This document shows, one piece after another, positions 40,886-48,696 of a stretch of 64,000 bases of DNA. The position numbers and the translations under genes were made by a program. The notes under the pieces were generated by a model. It worked only from the letters and a program-made list of their open reading frames with translations, made no database searches and had not been told where the DNA came from. Every line of letters starts with the position of its first letter. Position 1 is the stretch's first letter. Source of the stretch: Nitrospirillum viridazoti (GTDB taxonomy: Bacteria > Pseudomonadota > Alphaproteobacteria > Azospirillales > Azospirillaceae); the NCBI RefSeq assembly GCF_007827975.1, contig NZ_VITT01000003.1; one strand, written 5' to 3'.

Positions 40886-41947
40886 TCATGGCATGGCCTT
40901 CAGGATGGACAGCAGAATATCCTGCGACCGGCGCTGGCCATAGCCCTTGCCGTAGGCGCTGGAGGTAACGGCTACCACCAGGTCCAGCGATGGCACCACG
41001 TAGATCTTGTTGCCGCCGTTGCCCGAGGCGAAGTGGACGGGCACGGTGCGGCCATCGCCCAGGGGCTCATCCTTGGCGTACCACATATAGCCGTAGAAAT
41101 CGGCGTAGGGGTCGCTGGCGGCGATGGGGTGGATGCGGGCCAGGCTGTCGCTCAGCCACCGCCGGCTGATGACGCGCCGGCCCTTATAGGTCCCCTGATT
41201 CAGGACCATCTGGCCGATGGTGGCGGCGTCGCGGGCGGTGATCGACAGGTTGCCTTGGCCGGTGCCGTGGCCGCCGGGAAGCTGGCGCCAGCTGTGGGCC
41301 GCGATGCCCAGCGGGCCGAACAGGGCCTCCTGCGCCAGGGCGTCCAGGCTTTGTCCCGTGGCGCGCTCCACGATCAGGCCTGCCAGGAAGGCGTTGAGGG
41401 AACAGTACTGATAGGTGCGGCCCGGCGCCTCCCGCACCGGCACGGCCAGGGCGGCGGTTGCCCAGTCGCCGGTCTTCTCCCCCGCCTCATCCAGCGTGTC
41501 CTCATTGCCGGGGGAGGCGGGGTCGGTGTCGTCGGCCGCCAGGCCGGAGCGCATGGTCAGCAGGTCGCGAATGGTGATGGCCTCCCATCCTGAGGGTAGG
41601 GGGCTTGGCAGGTAGCGCGCGATGGGGGCGTCCACGCCTGCCACCCGGCCGCGATCGATGGCGATGCCCATCAGCAGGCTGGTCAGGCTTTTGGTGGCGG
41701 AGCGGATGTCGTGCAGGGTGGTGGCGTCATCGCCGTTGTAATAGGCCTCGGCGATGCGCCGGCCATGCCGCAGCACCACCACGCCCTTGAGGTCGGGATG
41801 GAGGTCATCGCGCCGGCTGTCCAGCAGGGCGGCCAGCCTGGCCGAGGAAACCTCCCCCGCGCCGGCTGTTGCGGGCGTGAGCCCCATGAACGCCGTCCCC
41901 GCCAAGCCACCCAGCACCGCCCGCCGGCTGCACCATCCCCCGTCCAT
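40886..41947 (-). CDS. Exported serine hydrolase, class C beta-lactamase/esterase family
   Basis: The 353-residue protein carries a twin-arginine-type leader (CSRRAVLGGLAGTAF). The catalytic serine is Ser83 in SATKS (SxxK), and RTYQYCSLN occupies the YxN position, with Tyr-Cys-Ser instead of Tyr-x-Asn. FASGNGG replaces the KTG box. These changes favour an esterase or peptidase-like activity over true beta-lactam hydrolysis. It stands alone, divergent from the DUF1080 gene. Confidence 0.85.
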   Translation of the reverse strand: MDGGWCSRRAVLGGLAGTAFMGLTPATAGAGEVSSARLAALLDSRRDDLHPDLKGVVVLRHGRRIAEAYYNGDDATTLHDIRSATKSLTSLLMGIAIDRGRVAGVDAPIARYLPSPLPSGWEAITIRDLLTMRSGLAADDTDPASPGNEDTLDEAGEKTGDWATAALAVPVREAPGRTYQYCSLNAFLAGLIVERATGQSLDALAQEALFGPLGIAAHSWRQLPGGHGTGQGNLSITARDAATIGQMVLNQGTYKGRRVISRRWLSDSLARIHPIAASDPYADFYGYMWYAKDEPLGDGRTVPVHFASGNGGNKIYVVPSLDLVVAVTSSAYGKGYGQRRSQDILLSILKAMP

Positions 41948-42085
41948 ATCGCCACTCCCCCTTGGTTGAGGGGCGCAGCCTTGCCGAGTCCGGTGATGGG
42001 GACAACGGCCATCCGCGCATGGAGGGGTGGGGCCACTTTGCGTCGGCGGAATGAATTCCCTGACGTTTCGTCCGCATCGCTGCTA

Positions 42086-42099
42086 TGAAATCGATAACA
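42086..42099. promoter_or_regulatory. Candidate LacI-family operator
   Basis: TGAAATCGATAACA is an imperfect dyad around a central ATCGAT, with 5 of 7 positions symmetric. This is the usual look of LacI/GalR-family operators (a central CG with flanking A/T runs). It lies 32 bp before the DUF1080 gene. Carbohydrate-responsive control would suit that gene, but no LacI gene is in the window. Confidence 0.4.
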
Positions 42100-42130
42100 T
42101 CAAGACAATCACCGAGGTTTTGGAGGCGAC

Positions 42131-43090
42131 ATGGCGATGCGCGCGGCGTGGGCACTGGTTCTGGCGATGGGGATGGGTCTGGGCGCCGCCGCCCCGGCCC
42201 GGGCGGCGGAAAAGGCGGCGGACAATCCGGCGCTGGAGGCCGTGCTGGCGGGGGATCCGCCGTTCCAGCCGCAAAGCCTGCGCCTGGTGGACGTGCCGGC
42301 CCCAGCCGGTCCGGCGGTCAGCCTGTTCAACGGCCGCGACCTGAATGATTGGGACGCCTGGCTGGGCTATCCCGATCCGGCGCGCACCTACCTGGCCCAG
42401 CCCGGCCAGAGCCCCATCGGCGCCGACAAGGCCGCCATCGCCAAGATTTTCCATGTGGTGACGGAGGAGGGGGAACCGGCGATCTTCATCACCGGGCAGA
42501 CCTGGGGCGGCATCGTCAACCGGGGCGACCACGCCAACTATCATCTGCGCCTGGAATACAAGTGGGGCAAGACCCGCTACGCCCCGCGCCTGGACCTGCC
42601 CTGGAACAACGGCCTACTGTACCACAGCCATGGCGCGCCGGGCGCCGTCTACGGCACCTGGATGGCGGCGGCGGAGTTCGAGATCATGCTGGGCTCCGTC
42701 GGCATGGTGGTGCCCGTGGGCCCCAACGTGACGGCGATGACCGAGGTGGGGCGCGACCGTGCGCTGATCGATCCCCAGCGCCGCTACATGATGGGCGGCC
42801 GGGCGGTCACCGTGCAGCAGCCGGCCTGGAACGTGGAGGCTGGCAGCAACGCCGAAAAGCCGGTGGGGGAGTGGAACGTGCTGGACCTCTATGTCCTGGG
42901 CGACCAGGCGGTGCACGTGGTGAACGGCGTGCCGGTGATGGTGGTGCGCGACCTGCGGATGCGGGAGGGCGCGGGCTGGATGCCCCTGACCCACGGCCGC
43001 ATCCAGCTGCAGTCCGAAGGGGCGGAAACCTATTTCCGCCGCATCACGCTGGAGCCGATCACGCGCTTGCCCAGGGTGATCCAGGATTAG
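42131..43090 (+). CDS. Exported DUF1080 (3-keto-disaccharide hydrolase-like) protein
   Basis: The 319-residue product begins with a signal peptide (ALVLAMGMGLGAAAPARAA). The DUF1080 concanavalin-like fold is recognised from VSLFNGRDLNDWDAWLG near residue 57, the YHLRLEYKWG and NNGLLYHSHG core, and WNVLDLYVLGDQAVHVVNGVPVMV near the end. Family members act on 3-keto-glycosides made by periplasmic glucose dehydrogenases. No partner dehydrogenase is visible here, so the substrate is inferred. Confidence 0.85.
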   Translation: MAMRAAWALVLAMGMGLGAAAPARAAEKAADNPALEAVLAGDPPFQPQSLRLVDVPAPAGPAVSLFNGRDLNDWDAWLGYPDPARTYLAQPGQSPIGADKAAIAKIFHVVTEEGEPAIFITGQTWGGIVNRGDHANYHLRLEYKWGKTRYAPRLDLPWNNGLLYHSHGAPGAVYGTWMAAAEFEIMLGSVGMVVPVGPNVTAMTEVGRDRALIDPQRRYMMGGRAVTVQQPAWNVEAGSNAEKPVGEWNVLDLYVLGDQAVHVVNGVPVMVVRDLRMREGAGWMPLTHGRIQLQSEGAETYFRRITLEPITRLPRVIQD

Positions 43091-43323
43091 GGTCAGAACC
43101 GGAACTGAACCGCGGTTCAACGGCGGGGCCCTGCATCTCCGCATCACCATCGCGCATATCAAGTTTATGTTGATGACATCCGCGAAGTGCGCGTTTTTCA
43201 CGTAGTGTGACTATCTTTCATAGAAACCGTATTGGGATTGACTCCTATTGCGTGTGGGTCCAGTCTCTCGTGGCACACCTAAAAAGATCGGGCCAAGCCC
43301 GACGGCAGACCAACCGCCAGCGG

Positions 43324-43345
43324 CTGGACAAGATATCTTGTCCAG
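43324..43345. promoter_or_regulatory. Perfect 22-bp palindrome before an unknown gene
   Basis: CTGGACAAGAT (43324-43334) is followed directly by its exact complement ATCTTGTCCAG, with no spacer. It ends 17 bp before the ATG at 43363 and just before the GAGGAG ribosome site. A homodimeric repressor operator would fit. As a spacerless palindrome it is a poor RNA hairpin. Confidence 0.7.
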
Positions 43346-43362
43346 AAACGAGGAGACACGCC

Positions 43363-44637
43363 ATGAATATGATCGCCTACCGGCAGGTTAATGCTTTCGC
43401 CCAAGCTGTTTCGGCGCCCACACTGCAATATGCCCAAACTCTTTTTCATGAGAACAACACCGCGTTCGTTGCGTCCCCTAAGATCTATAAGCGCTTTCCC
43501 CAGGTAAAGATTGATGATTTTGCCACAATACTGGCCGCTGTCTGGGCCGACAGCGTTTCCGGTGCAGGCTCCATCAAGGCTTGGCTGCGTGCCTCTACCG
43601 CCGGTTGGTCCGACATCGAGATCACCAATGCGGCGAATGTCACCTACGCCAGCTGGCACGGCCTGTTGGTCCGCAAGAACCTGCAAGACGTCGGGAAATA
43701 TCCGGCCGTTACCAATGACTATTACAGCTCCCCGGACGTGATCGCCCGCCGCCAGCGCGTGGACGACCCCGGCACCTTCCTGACCGCCCAGTCCTATGGC
43801 ACCAATCCATGGGAACAACCGGTGCGTGGCCTGAACTATCTTTATCTGCGGGCCAAGAACCTCTACCCGGGTGGTCTTGAAGGTAATTTCGTCGCATACA
43901 ACTACAAGGGCTCAGTGACTCCGCCGTCCAAGTGGAACCCACTGAGCACGGAGACAGGCAACTCGATATCCGCGATCAAGGCCAGTTCGATCAGTCCCGT
44001 CCTGCCTTCCGGCCAGATCGGCGTGACCTTCGACCCGTTCCTGTTTAACTTCGCCGCCGATCCGGGCGAGCATAATTGCATCTCCGTGCTGGCCCAGACG
44101 GCCTATTATACCAACCCCCTGCCCGACGACGCCAATTTCAGCATCGCCACCTGGTTGCTGAACGATCTGGCGTCGGCCTGGCACAATGTCGCGCAGCCGA
44201 CCCAGTCCAAGAACTTCCTGTATTTCACGAACCGGGACGATACGCCGGAGCGCTTTCGTTTCGAAGCGCATGTCTCCAACCTGCCCCTTGGCTCCGTCGT
44301 CCAGCTCCGGACCGAGGAGAAACAGCACGGGGGGGTGGAAATCAACAGCGGTCCCGTCCACATCTCCAGCGCCAGCGCCGTGATCATCGCCGAGGGTGTG
44401 ATCAATCCCAAATATGACGGAAGGCTGGAAGTAACGCTGGACGTGCCGGGCCTCAACGGACGGCTGCCCCCGGAAGCTGTCGTCGAGATCCGCACCTTCT
44501 GGCAGGTGCAGGACGACAATCCGAACCATGCCAAAGCCGTTGTCCTGGCGGCCCGCAACCATCGGACGTTGCTGGATGGCGATGCGGCCGAACTGTTTCT
44601 GGGATCGTTCACCTTCGTCGGCGGCAGCCCGGACTGA
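43363..44637 (+). CDS. Unrecognised 424-residue protein
   Basis: I do not recognise this protein. The ATG follows GAGGAG by 8 nt. There is no signal peptide. The N-terminal half is mixed alpha with many Tyr/Trp/Asn (SYGTNPWEQPVRGLNYLYLRA, FDPFLFNFAADPGEHNCISVLAQ). The C-terminal third is beta-rich and Ig-like (FRFEAHVSNLPLGSVVQL, VHISSASAVIIAEGV, GRLEVTLDVPGLNGRLPPEAVVEI). The ADPGEHNCISVLAQ segment is typical of extracellular or carbohydrate-binding beta domains. Its own terminator and upstream palindrome indicate a monocistronic regulated gene. Confidence 0.8.
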   Translation: MNMIAYRQVNAFAQAVSAPTLQYAQTLFHENNTAFVASPKIYKRFPQVKIDDFATILAAVWADSVSGAGSIKAWLRASTAGWSDIEITNAANVTYASWHGLLVRKNLQDVGKYPAVTNDYYSSPDVIARRQRVDDPGTFLTAQSYGTNPWEQPVRGLNYLYLRAKNLYPGGLEGNFVAYNYKGSVTPPSKWNPLSTETGNSISAIKASSISPVLPSGQIGVTFDPFLFNFAADPGEHNCISVLAQTAYYTNPLPDDANFSIATWLLNDLASAWHNVAQPTQSKNFLYFTNRDDTPERFRFEAHVSNLPLGSVVQLRTEEKQHGGVEINSGPVHISSASAVIIAEGVINPKYDGRLEVTLDVPGLNGRLPPEAVVEIRTFWQVQDDNPNHAKAVVLAARNHRTLLDGDAAELFLGSFTFVGGSPD

Positions 44638-44671
44638 ACATCCCTGGCGCATCGATATCGACAACAGAGCG

Positions 44672-44706
44672 AGCCCGGCTCCCGAAGGGGCCGGGCTTTC
44701 TTCTTA
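44672..44706 (+). terminator. Rho-independent terminator
   Basis: AGCCCGGC (44672-44679) pairs with GCCGGGCT (44690-44697), with an inner CCC/GGG stem and GAA loop, followed by TTTCTTCTT. It lies 35 bp after the unknown gene. Confidence 0.9.
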
Positions 44707-44779
44707 GAGTCTGTCTGACAACTTTATGGGTGTGCGAGGCCTCTGAATCTGAAGAGGAGGCTGGACATGGCAATCAGGA
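44706..44779. mobile_element. Possible orphan insertion-sequence end
   Basis: The stretch beginning GAGTCTGTCTGACAACTT looks like the outer end of an IS5-type element, and it is followed by a GAGGAGG ribosome site and a short open start (ATGGCAATCAGG). No transposase follows: the frame runs into the 3' end of the hydrolase gene. This is pattern recognition only. Confidence 0.25.
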
Positions 44780-45703
44780 TCACGCCCCTGCCATCTCCGT
44801 CCCCAAGAAATCCAGCAGCAGGCGGCTGACCTCACCATGCGCCTCGCGCGTCGGGAAGTGGCCCACGCCGGGCAGCACCGCGCGGCGGTAGGGGCCGGTG
44901 AAATGGCCCTCATTGACCTCCGTCGTGGCGGGCAGGGTGCAGCGGTCGTCCCCGCCCTGGATCATCAGGGTGGGCACGGCCAGGGTGCGGGCGGCGCGCT
45001 GGCGCTTTTCCATCTCGGTATAGCGCGGGTCGGGTTTGGCCTCGTCCCAGCGCACGCGGTAGGAATGCAGGGTGATGGCGGCCCAGTCGGGATTCTCGAA
45101 GGCCGCCGCCGTCCGTTCGAACTCCGCCTCCTCATACCACCCGGCGGGGCTCCAGCTGTCCCATTGATAGCGGGCGAACGCCTTGCCGTCGTGGCAGATG
45201 GTTTCAGCCCCGCGCTCCGTCGTCAGGAACCACTGGTACCAGTAGCGCTGGGCCTGGGGCAGGGGTGGCGTGGGCAGGCTGCCCGGCTCCCACCCCACCG
45301 ACAAGGCGGCGATGCGGCAGAGGCGGTCGGGCGCCACGGCGGCCAGGAAATAGGCGATGCGGGCGCCCCAGTCGTGACCAATGATGCTGAAGCGCTGCCA
45401 GTCCAGGGCGTTGGCGAGGTCCAGCGCGTCCTGCGCCAGGGCCGCGATCTGGCCGGAGCGGGTGGTCTGGCTGGACAGGAAGCGCGTGGGGCCGAAGCCG
45501 CGCAGCCAGGGCGCCACCGTTTTGTACCCCGCTTCCCATAGGGCCGGCGCCACCCGATCCCAGGTGCGCGCGTCGTCCGGCCAGCCGTGCAGCAACATCA
45601 CCGGCGGGCCGTCGTCCGGCCCGCCGGTGATGTAGGCCACGTCCAGCAGCGGGGTGGCGATATGGGCGATCTCGGGTTCGGTGGCGTATTCGGTTGCAGG
45701 CAT
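44780..45703 (-). CDS. Alpha/beta hydrolase, epoxide-hydrolase-like
   Basis: The 307-residue protein has the alpha/beta-hydrolase fold: oxyanion motif HGWPDDARTWD, nucleophile elbow GHDWGARIAYF (Asp nucleophile, as in epoxide hydrolases and haloalkane dehalogenases) and a C-terminal PGVGHFPTREAHGEV with the catalytic His. The GHDWG elbow favours epoxide hydrolase. No signal peptide. The gene ends next to a possible IS remnant but looks complete. Confidence 0.92.
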   Translation of the reverse strand: MPATEYATEPEIAHIATPLLDVAYITGGPDDGPPVMLLHGWPDDARTWDRVAPALWEAGYKTVAPWLRGFGPTRFLSSQTTRSGQIAALAQDALDLANALDWQRFSIIGHDWGARIAYFLAAVAPDRLCRIAALSVGWEPGSLPTPPLPQAQRYWYQWFLTTERGAETICHDGKAFARYQWDSWSPAGWYEEAEFERTAAAFENPDWAAITLHSYRVRWDEAKPDPRYTEMEKRQRAARTLAVPTLMIQGGDDRCTLPATTEVNEGHFTGPYRRAVLPGVGHFPTREAHGEVSRLLLDFLGTEMAGA

Positions 45704-45740
45704 GCCGTTTCAACCTCGTTGAGGCGCCGACGGTTCCGGT

Positions 45741-46397
45741 TCAGCCGGCGGCGCTGGCCACCACGCCCTCCGCCCCCGCCAGGTCCAGCAGGGGCAGGAA
45801 GGCGCCCGGTTCCTGGGCGCCGGACAGGGAATAGAGGCGGTTGAAGATGAAGCAGGGCACCGCCTGGATGCCCAGCTGGCGCACGGTGGCCAGCGACTGC
45901 CGCAGGGCGTCGCGGTCGGCGTCGCTGTGTAGGAAGGCGGCAGCGGCATCGGCGTCCAGCCCCGCCTCCCCGGCGATGGCGGCCAGCACCGCGCGGTCGC
46001 CAATGTCGCGGCCGTCGCGGAAGAAGGCGGCCTGCAGGGCGGCGGCCAGCTCCTGGGTGTGGGCGCCCCCTTGGCCGTCGGCGTGGCGCAGCAGGCGATG
46101 GGCGTCCAGCGTGTTGGGCGTCCGGCGGATGCGGTCCAGGTTCAGGGTCAGGCCCTCGGCCGCCGCCGTCTGTTCCAGCAGGGCGTTCACCTGGCGGATG
46201 CGCTCAACGCTGCCGAACTTGGCCAGCTGGTCGATGGTGCGGTCGACGCCGCTGGGCGGCGTGTCGGGGTCCAGCTGGAAGGGCAGCCAGCGCACCTCCG
46301 GCTGTTGCGTCGGGCGCTGGGCCAGTGCGCGCTCCAGCCGGCGCTTGCCGATGTAGCACCACGGACAGACGAAGTCGGCGACGATCTCGATCAGCAT
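45741..46397 (-). CDS. DsbA-family oxidoreductase, FrnE-like
   Basis: The 218-residue protein has a thioredoxin fold with redox motif CPWC at residues 11-14 (VADFVCPWCYIGKRRLERAL) and the cis-Pro loop AVPCFIFNRLYSLSGAQEP near the end. There is no signal peptide, so it is cytoplasmic, like FrnE and 2-hydroxychromene-2-carboxylate isomerase relatives. It lies 37 bp upstream of the epoxide-hydrolase-like gene on the same strand and may be co-transcribed with it. Confidence 0.93.
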   Translation of the reverse strand: MLIEIVADFVCPWCYIGKRRLERALAQRPTQQPEVRWLPFQLDPDTPPSGVDRTIDQLAKFGSVERIRQVNALLEQTAAAEGLTLNLDRIRRTPNTLDAHRLLRHADGQGGAHTQELAAALQAAFFRDGRDIGDRAVLAAIAGEAGLDADAAAAFLHSDADRDALRQSLATVRQLGIQAVPCFIFNRLYSLSGAQEPGAFLPLLDLAGAEGVVASAAG

Positions 46398-46694
46398 GGG
46401 GGTGTCGTGGTGGGGGCCAGGTCGCGAGCGTTGAGGGACTATACGGCGGTGGTGCCGGCCTGCCGAGCCTCATCCGATGGTTTATACACCAAGGATGGTT
46501 ACAGCGCGGCGGCGGCCCGCGGATGCGGACAGTTTCTTTTCCATTCCGGTTCAAGGCCTCCTGCGCTAAACTTTTCTTATCTCTGCCATATATGGGCATG
46601 CCGCCGGCTTTGGTCGATGGCGCCAGATGGTGAGTGCGCGGCGATTTAGAAAGGCTGGTCCGGCGTGGACCGCCGCCCGGTGGGGATCCGTTCC

Positions 46695-47123
46695 ATGAGC
46701 GAAACCTACGTCACCATGAAAATCCGGGAGGCCATGGCCCAGGCCCAGGGCAGCCGCGCCCAGGCGCAGCGCATCCTGATGGCCTGGGCGCTGGCGGACG
46801 AGCAACTCATGCGCGGCCTGTGCAAGCCCTTCCTGAAGGGCATCACCGGTGCCGCCATCGAGCGCGCGTACCGGGGCGGCCCGGCTGTGCCCGCCATGGC
46901 GCCCGCCGCCGCGCCCAGTGGCGCCACCAGCCGCCGTGCCCCGGCGCCGCAGCGCCTGACCCAGGCCCAGCTGGACGCCATCGTCGCCCGCATGGGCGGT
47001 ACCCGCCTGGCCAACCAGCCGCCCATCCTGAATGGCGCCCCGCCGCCCAAGAGCGAGGGCACGGTGAAGCAGGCGGCCTCCGTCAAGGCGCTGGCCGCCG
47101 CCTTCCACCGCAAGAAGTTCTGA
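46695..47123 (+). CDS. Hypothetical basic protein
   Basis: I do not recognise this 142-residue product. The N-terminal 60 residues look helical (REAMAQAQGSRAQAQRILMAWALADEQLMRGLCKPFLKG). A Pro/Ala linker follows, and then a basic C-terminus (RLTQAQLDAIVARMGG...AAAFHRKKF). It begins after a roughly 300-bp region with an AT-rich promoter-like segment (46565-46600). It is on the same strand as gltX but 169 bp away. Confidence 0.65.
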   Translation: MSETYVTMKIREAMAQAQGSRAQAQRILMAWALADEQLMRGLCKPFLKGITGAAIERAYRGGPAVPAMAPAAAPSGATSRRAPAPQRLTQAQLDAIVARMGGTRLANQPPILNGAPPPKSEGTVKQAASVKALAAAFHRKKF

Positions 47124-47292
47124 ACGGTCCCTTGCATAGGCCCAGCGGGCTTCGAAGATGCCGGCGCCCAGCGTTTGAGGGGCTCACAGAAGACAGGGCG
47201 GGGCCGGCGGCTCCGCCTTTTGTTTGTCGCCGCTTCTATGCTATCGCTGCCGCCCCTGGTTTCCGTTCGTTTCCTGAAGGTCCGCTTTTCCC

Positions 47293-48639
47293 ATGAGCCC
47301 TGTCGCCGTCCGTTTCGCGCCCAGCCCCACCGGCCGCCTGCACATCGGCAACGCCCGCGCGGCGGTGATGAACTGGCTGTTCGCCCGCAAGCAGGGCGGC
47401 AGCTTCATGCTGCGCATGGACGACACGGACCGGGAGCGGTCGACGGCCGAGTATGCCGCCGGCATCGAGGAGGACTTGCGCTGGCTGGGCCTGGAATGGG
47501 ACCGCTACGCCCGCCAGTCCGACCGGCTGGACCGCTACACCGCCGCCGCCGAGCGCCTGAAGGCCGCCGGCCGCCTCTACCCCTGCTATGAGACGCCGGA
47601 TGAGCTGGGTCTGAAGCGCAAGGCCCAGCTGGCCCAGCACCGCCCGCCGCTGTACGACCGCGCCGCCCTGCGCCTGACCGACGCCGACCGCGCGCGGCTG
47701 GAGGGGGAGGGCCGCCGCCCGCATTGGCGCCTGAAGCTGGACCACACACCCGTTGCCTGGGATGACCTGGTGCGTGGGCCTCAGCGCTTCCAGGGCCAGG
47801 ACCTCAGCGACCCGGTGCTGATCCGCGAGGACGGCCAGCCGCTGTACACCTTCGCCTCGGTGGTCGACGATATCGAGCTGGGCATCACCCATGTCATCCG
47901 GGGTGAGGACCATGTGGCCAACACCGCCGTGCAGATTCAGCTCTGTGAAGCGCTGGGCGGCCCCGTGCCCGCCTTCGGCCATTTCCCCCTGATCACCGAC
48001 GCCAGCGGGGCTGGCCTGTCCAAGCGCCTGGGCAGCCTGAGCCTGAAAAGCCTGCGCGAGGAGTCGGGGCTGGAGCCCCTGTCCATCCTGTCACTGCTGG
48101 CCAAGATCGGCACGTCGGACGCGGTGGAGGCCCGGGGCACGCTGGACGATCTGGTGGCCGATTTCGACCTCGCGAAGGTCGGGCGCGGCACCCCCAAGTT
48201 CGATGCGGAGGATCTGCACCGCCTGAACGCCCAGATCCTGCACCACATGCCTTACACGGCGGTGGCGGACCGCCTGCCGGCCCTGGGCATGCCGGGTGCG
48301 GATGAGGCCTTCTGGCTGGCCGTGCGCCCCAACATCACCCACGTGGCGGAGGCAAAGGGATGGTGGGACATCACCCACGCACCGCTGACGCCGGTGGTGA
48401 CCGACGCTGCCTTCCTGGAGGCCGCCGCCGGCCTGCTGCCCGTCGCTCCCTGGGGGCCCGACACCTGGGGCCAGTGGGTGGAGGCGGTGAAGGCCGCCAC
48501 CGGCGCCAAGGGCAAGGCCCTGTTCATGCCCCTGCGCCTGGCGCTGACGGGCCTGGAGCATGGGCCGGAGCTGAAGACCCTGCTGCCCCTCATCGGGCGG
48601 GAGCGGGCGCTGGCCCGGCTGTCCGGCCAGACGGCTTAA
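47293..48639 (+). CDS. gltX: Glutamyl-tRNA synthetase
   Basis: Class Ib synthetase of 448 residues that charges tRNA-Glu (and possibly tRNA-Gln in organisms lacking GlnRS). The HIGH-type motif is in RFAPSPTGRLHIGNAR, MDDTDRERS follows, and the KMSKS-like motif is GLSKRLGS. Alphaproteobacteria often carry two GltX paralogues; this shorter form belongs to that class. It is 57 bp upstream of cysS on the same strand. Confidence 0.96.
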   Translation: MSPVAVRFAPSPTGRLHIGNARAAVMNWLFARKQGGSFMLRMDDTDRERSTAEYAAGIEEDLRWLGLEWDRYARQSDRLDRYTAAAERLKAAGRLYPCYETPDELGLKRKAQLAQHRPPLYDRAALRLTDADRARLEGEGRRPHWRLKLDHTPVAWDDLVRGPQRFQGQDLSDPVLIREDGQPLYTFASVVDDIELGITHVIRGEDHVANTAVQIQLCEALGGPVPAFGHFPLITDASGAGLSKRLGSLSLKSLREESGLEPLSILSLLAKIGTSDAVEARGTLDDLVADFDLAKVGRGTPKFDAEDLHRLNAQILHHMPYTAVADRLPALGMPGADEAFWLAVRPNITHVAEAKGWWDITHAPLTPVVTDAAFLEAAAGLLPVAPWGPDTWGQWVEAVKAATGAKGKALFMPLRLALTGLEHGPELKTLLPLIGRERALARLSGQTA

Positions 48640-48696
48640 ATCGCTCGTGTTATCAAACCGGTATCGTCGTTATCTTCCAACCCAGGTTAACCCCAC

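Noticed and set aside
43238..43266. Sigma-70 promoter before the unknown gene (TTGACT at 43238)
   Set aside because: No acceptable -10 element is found at the right distance.
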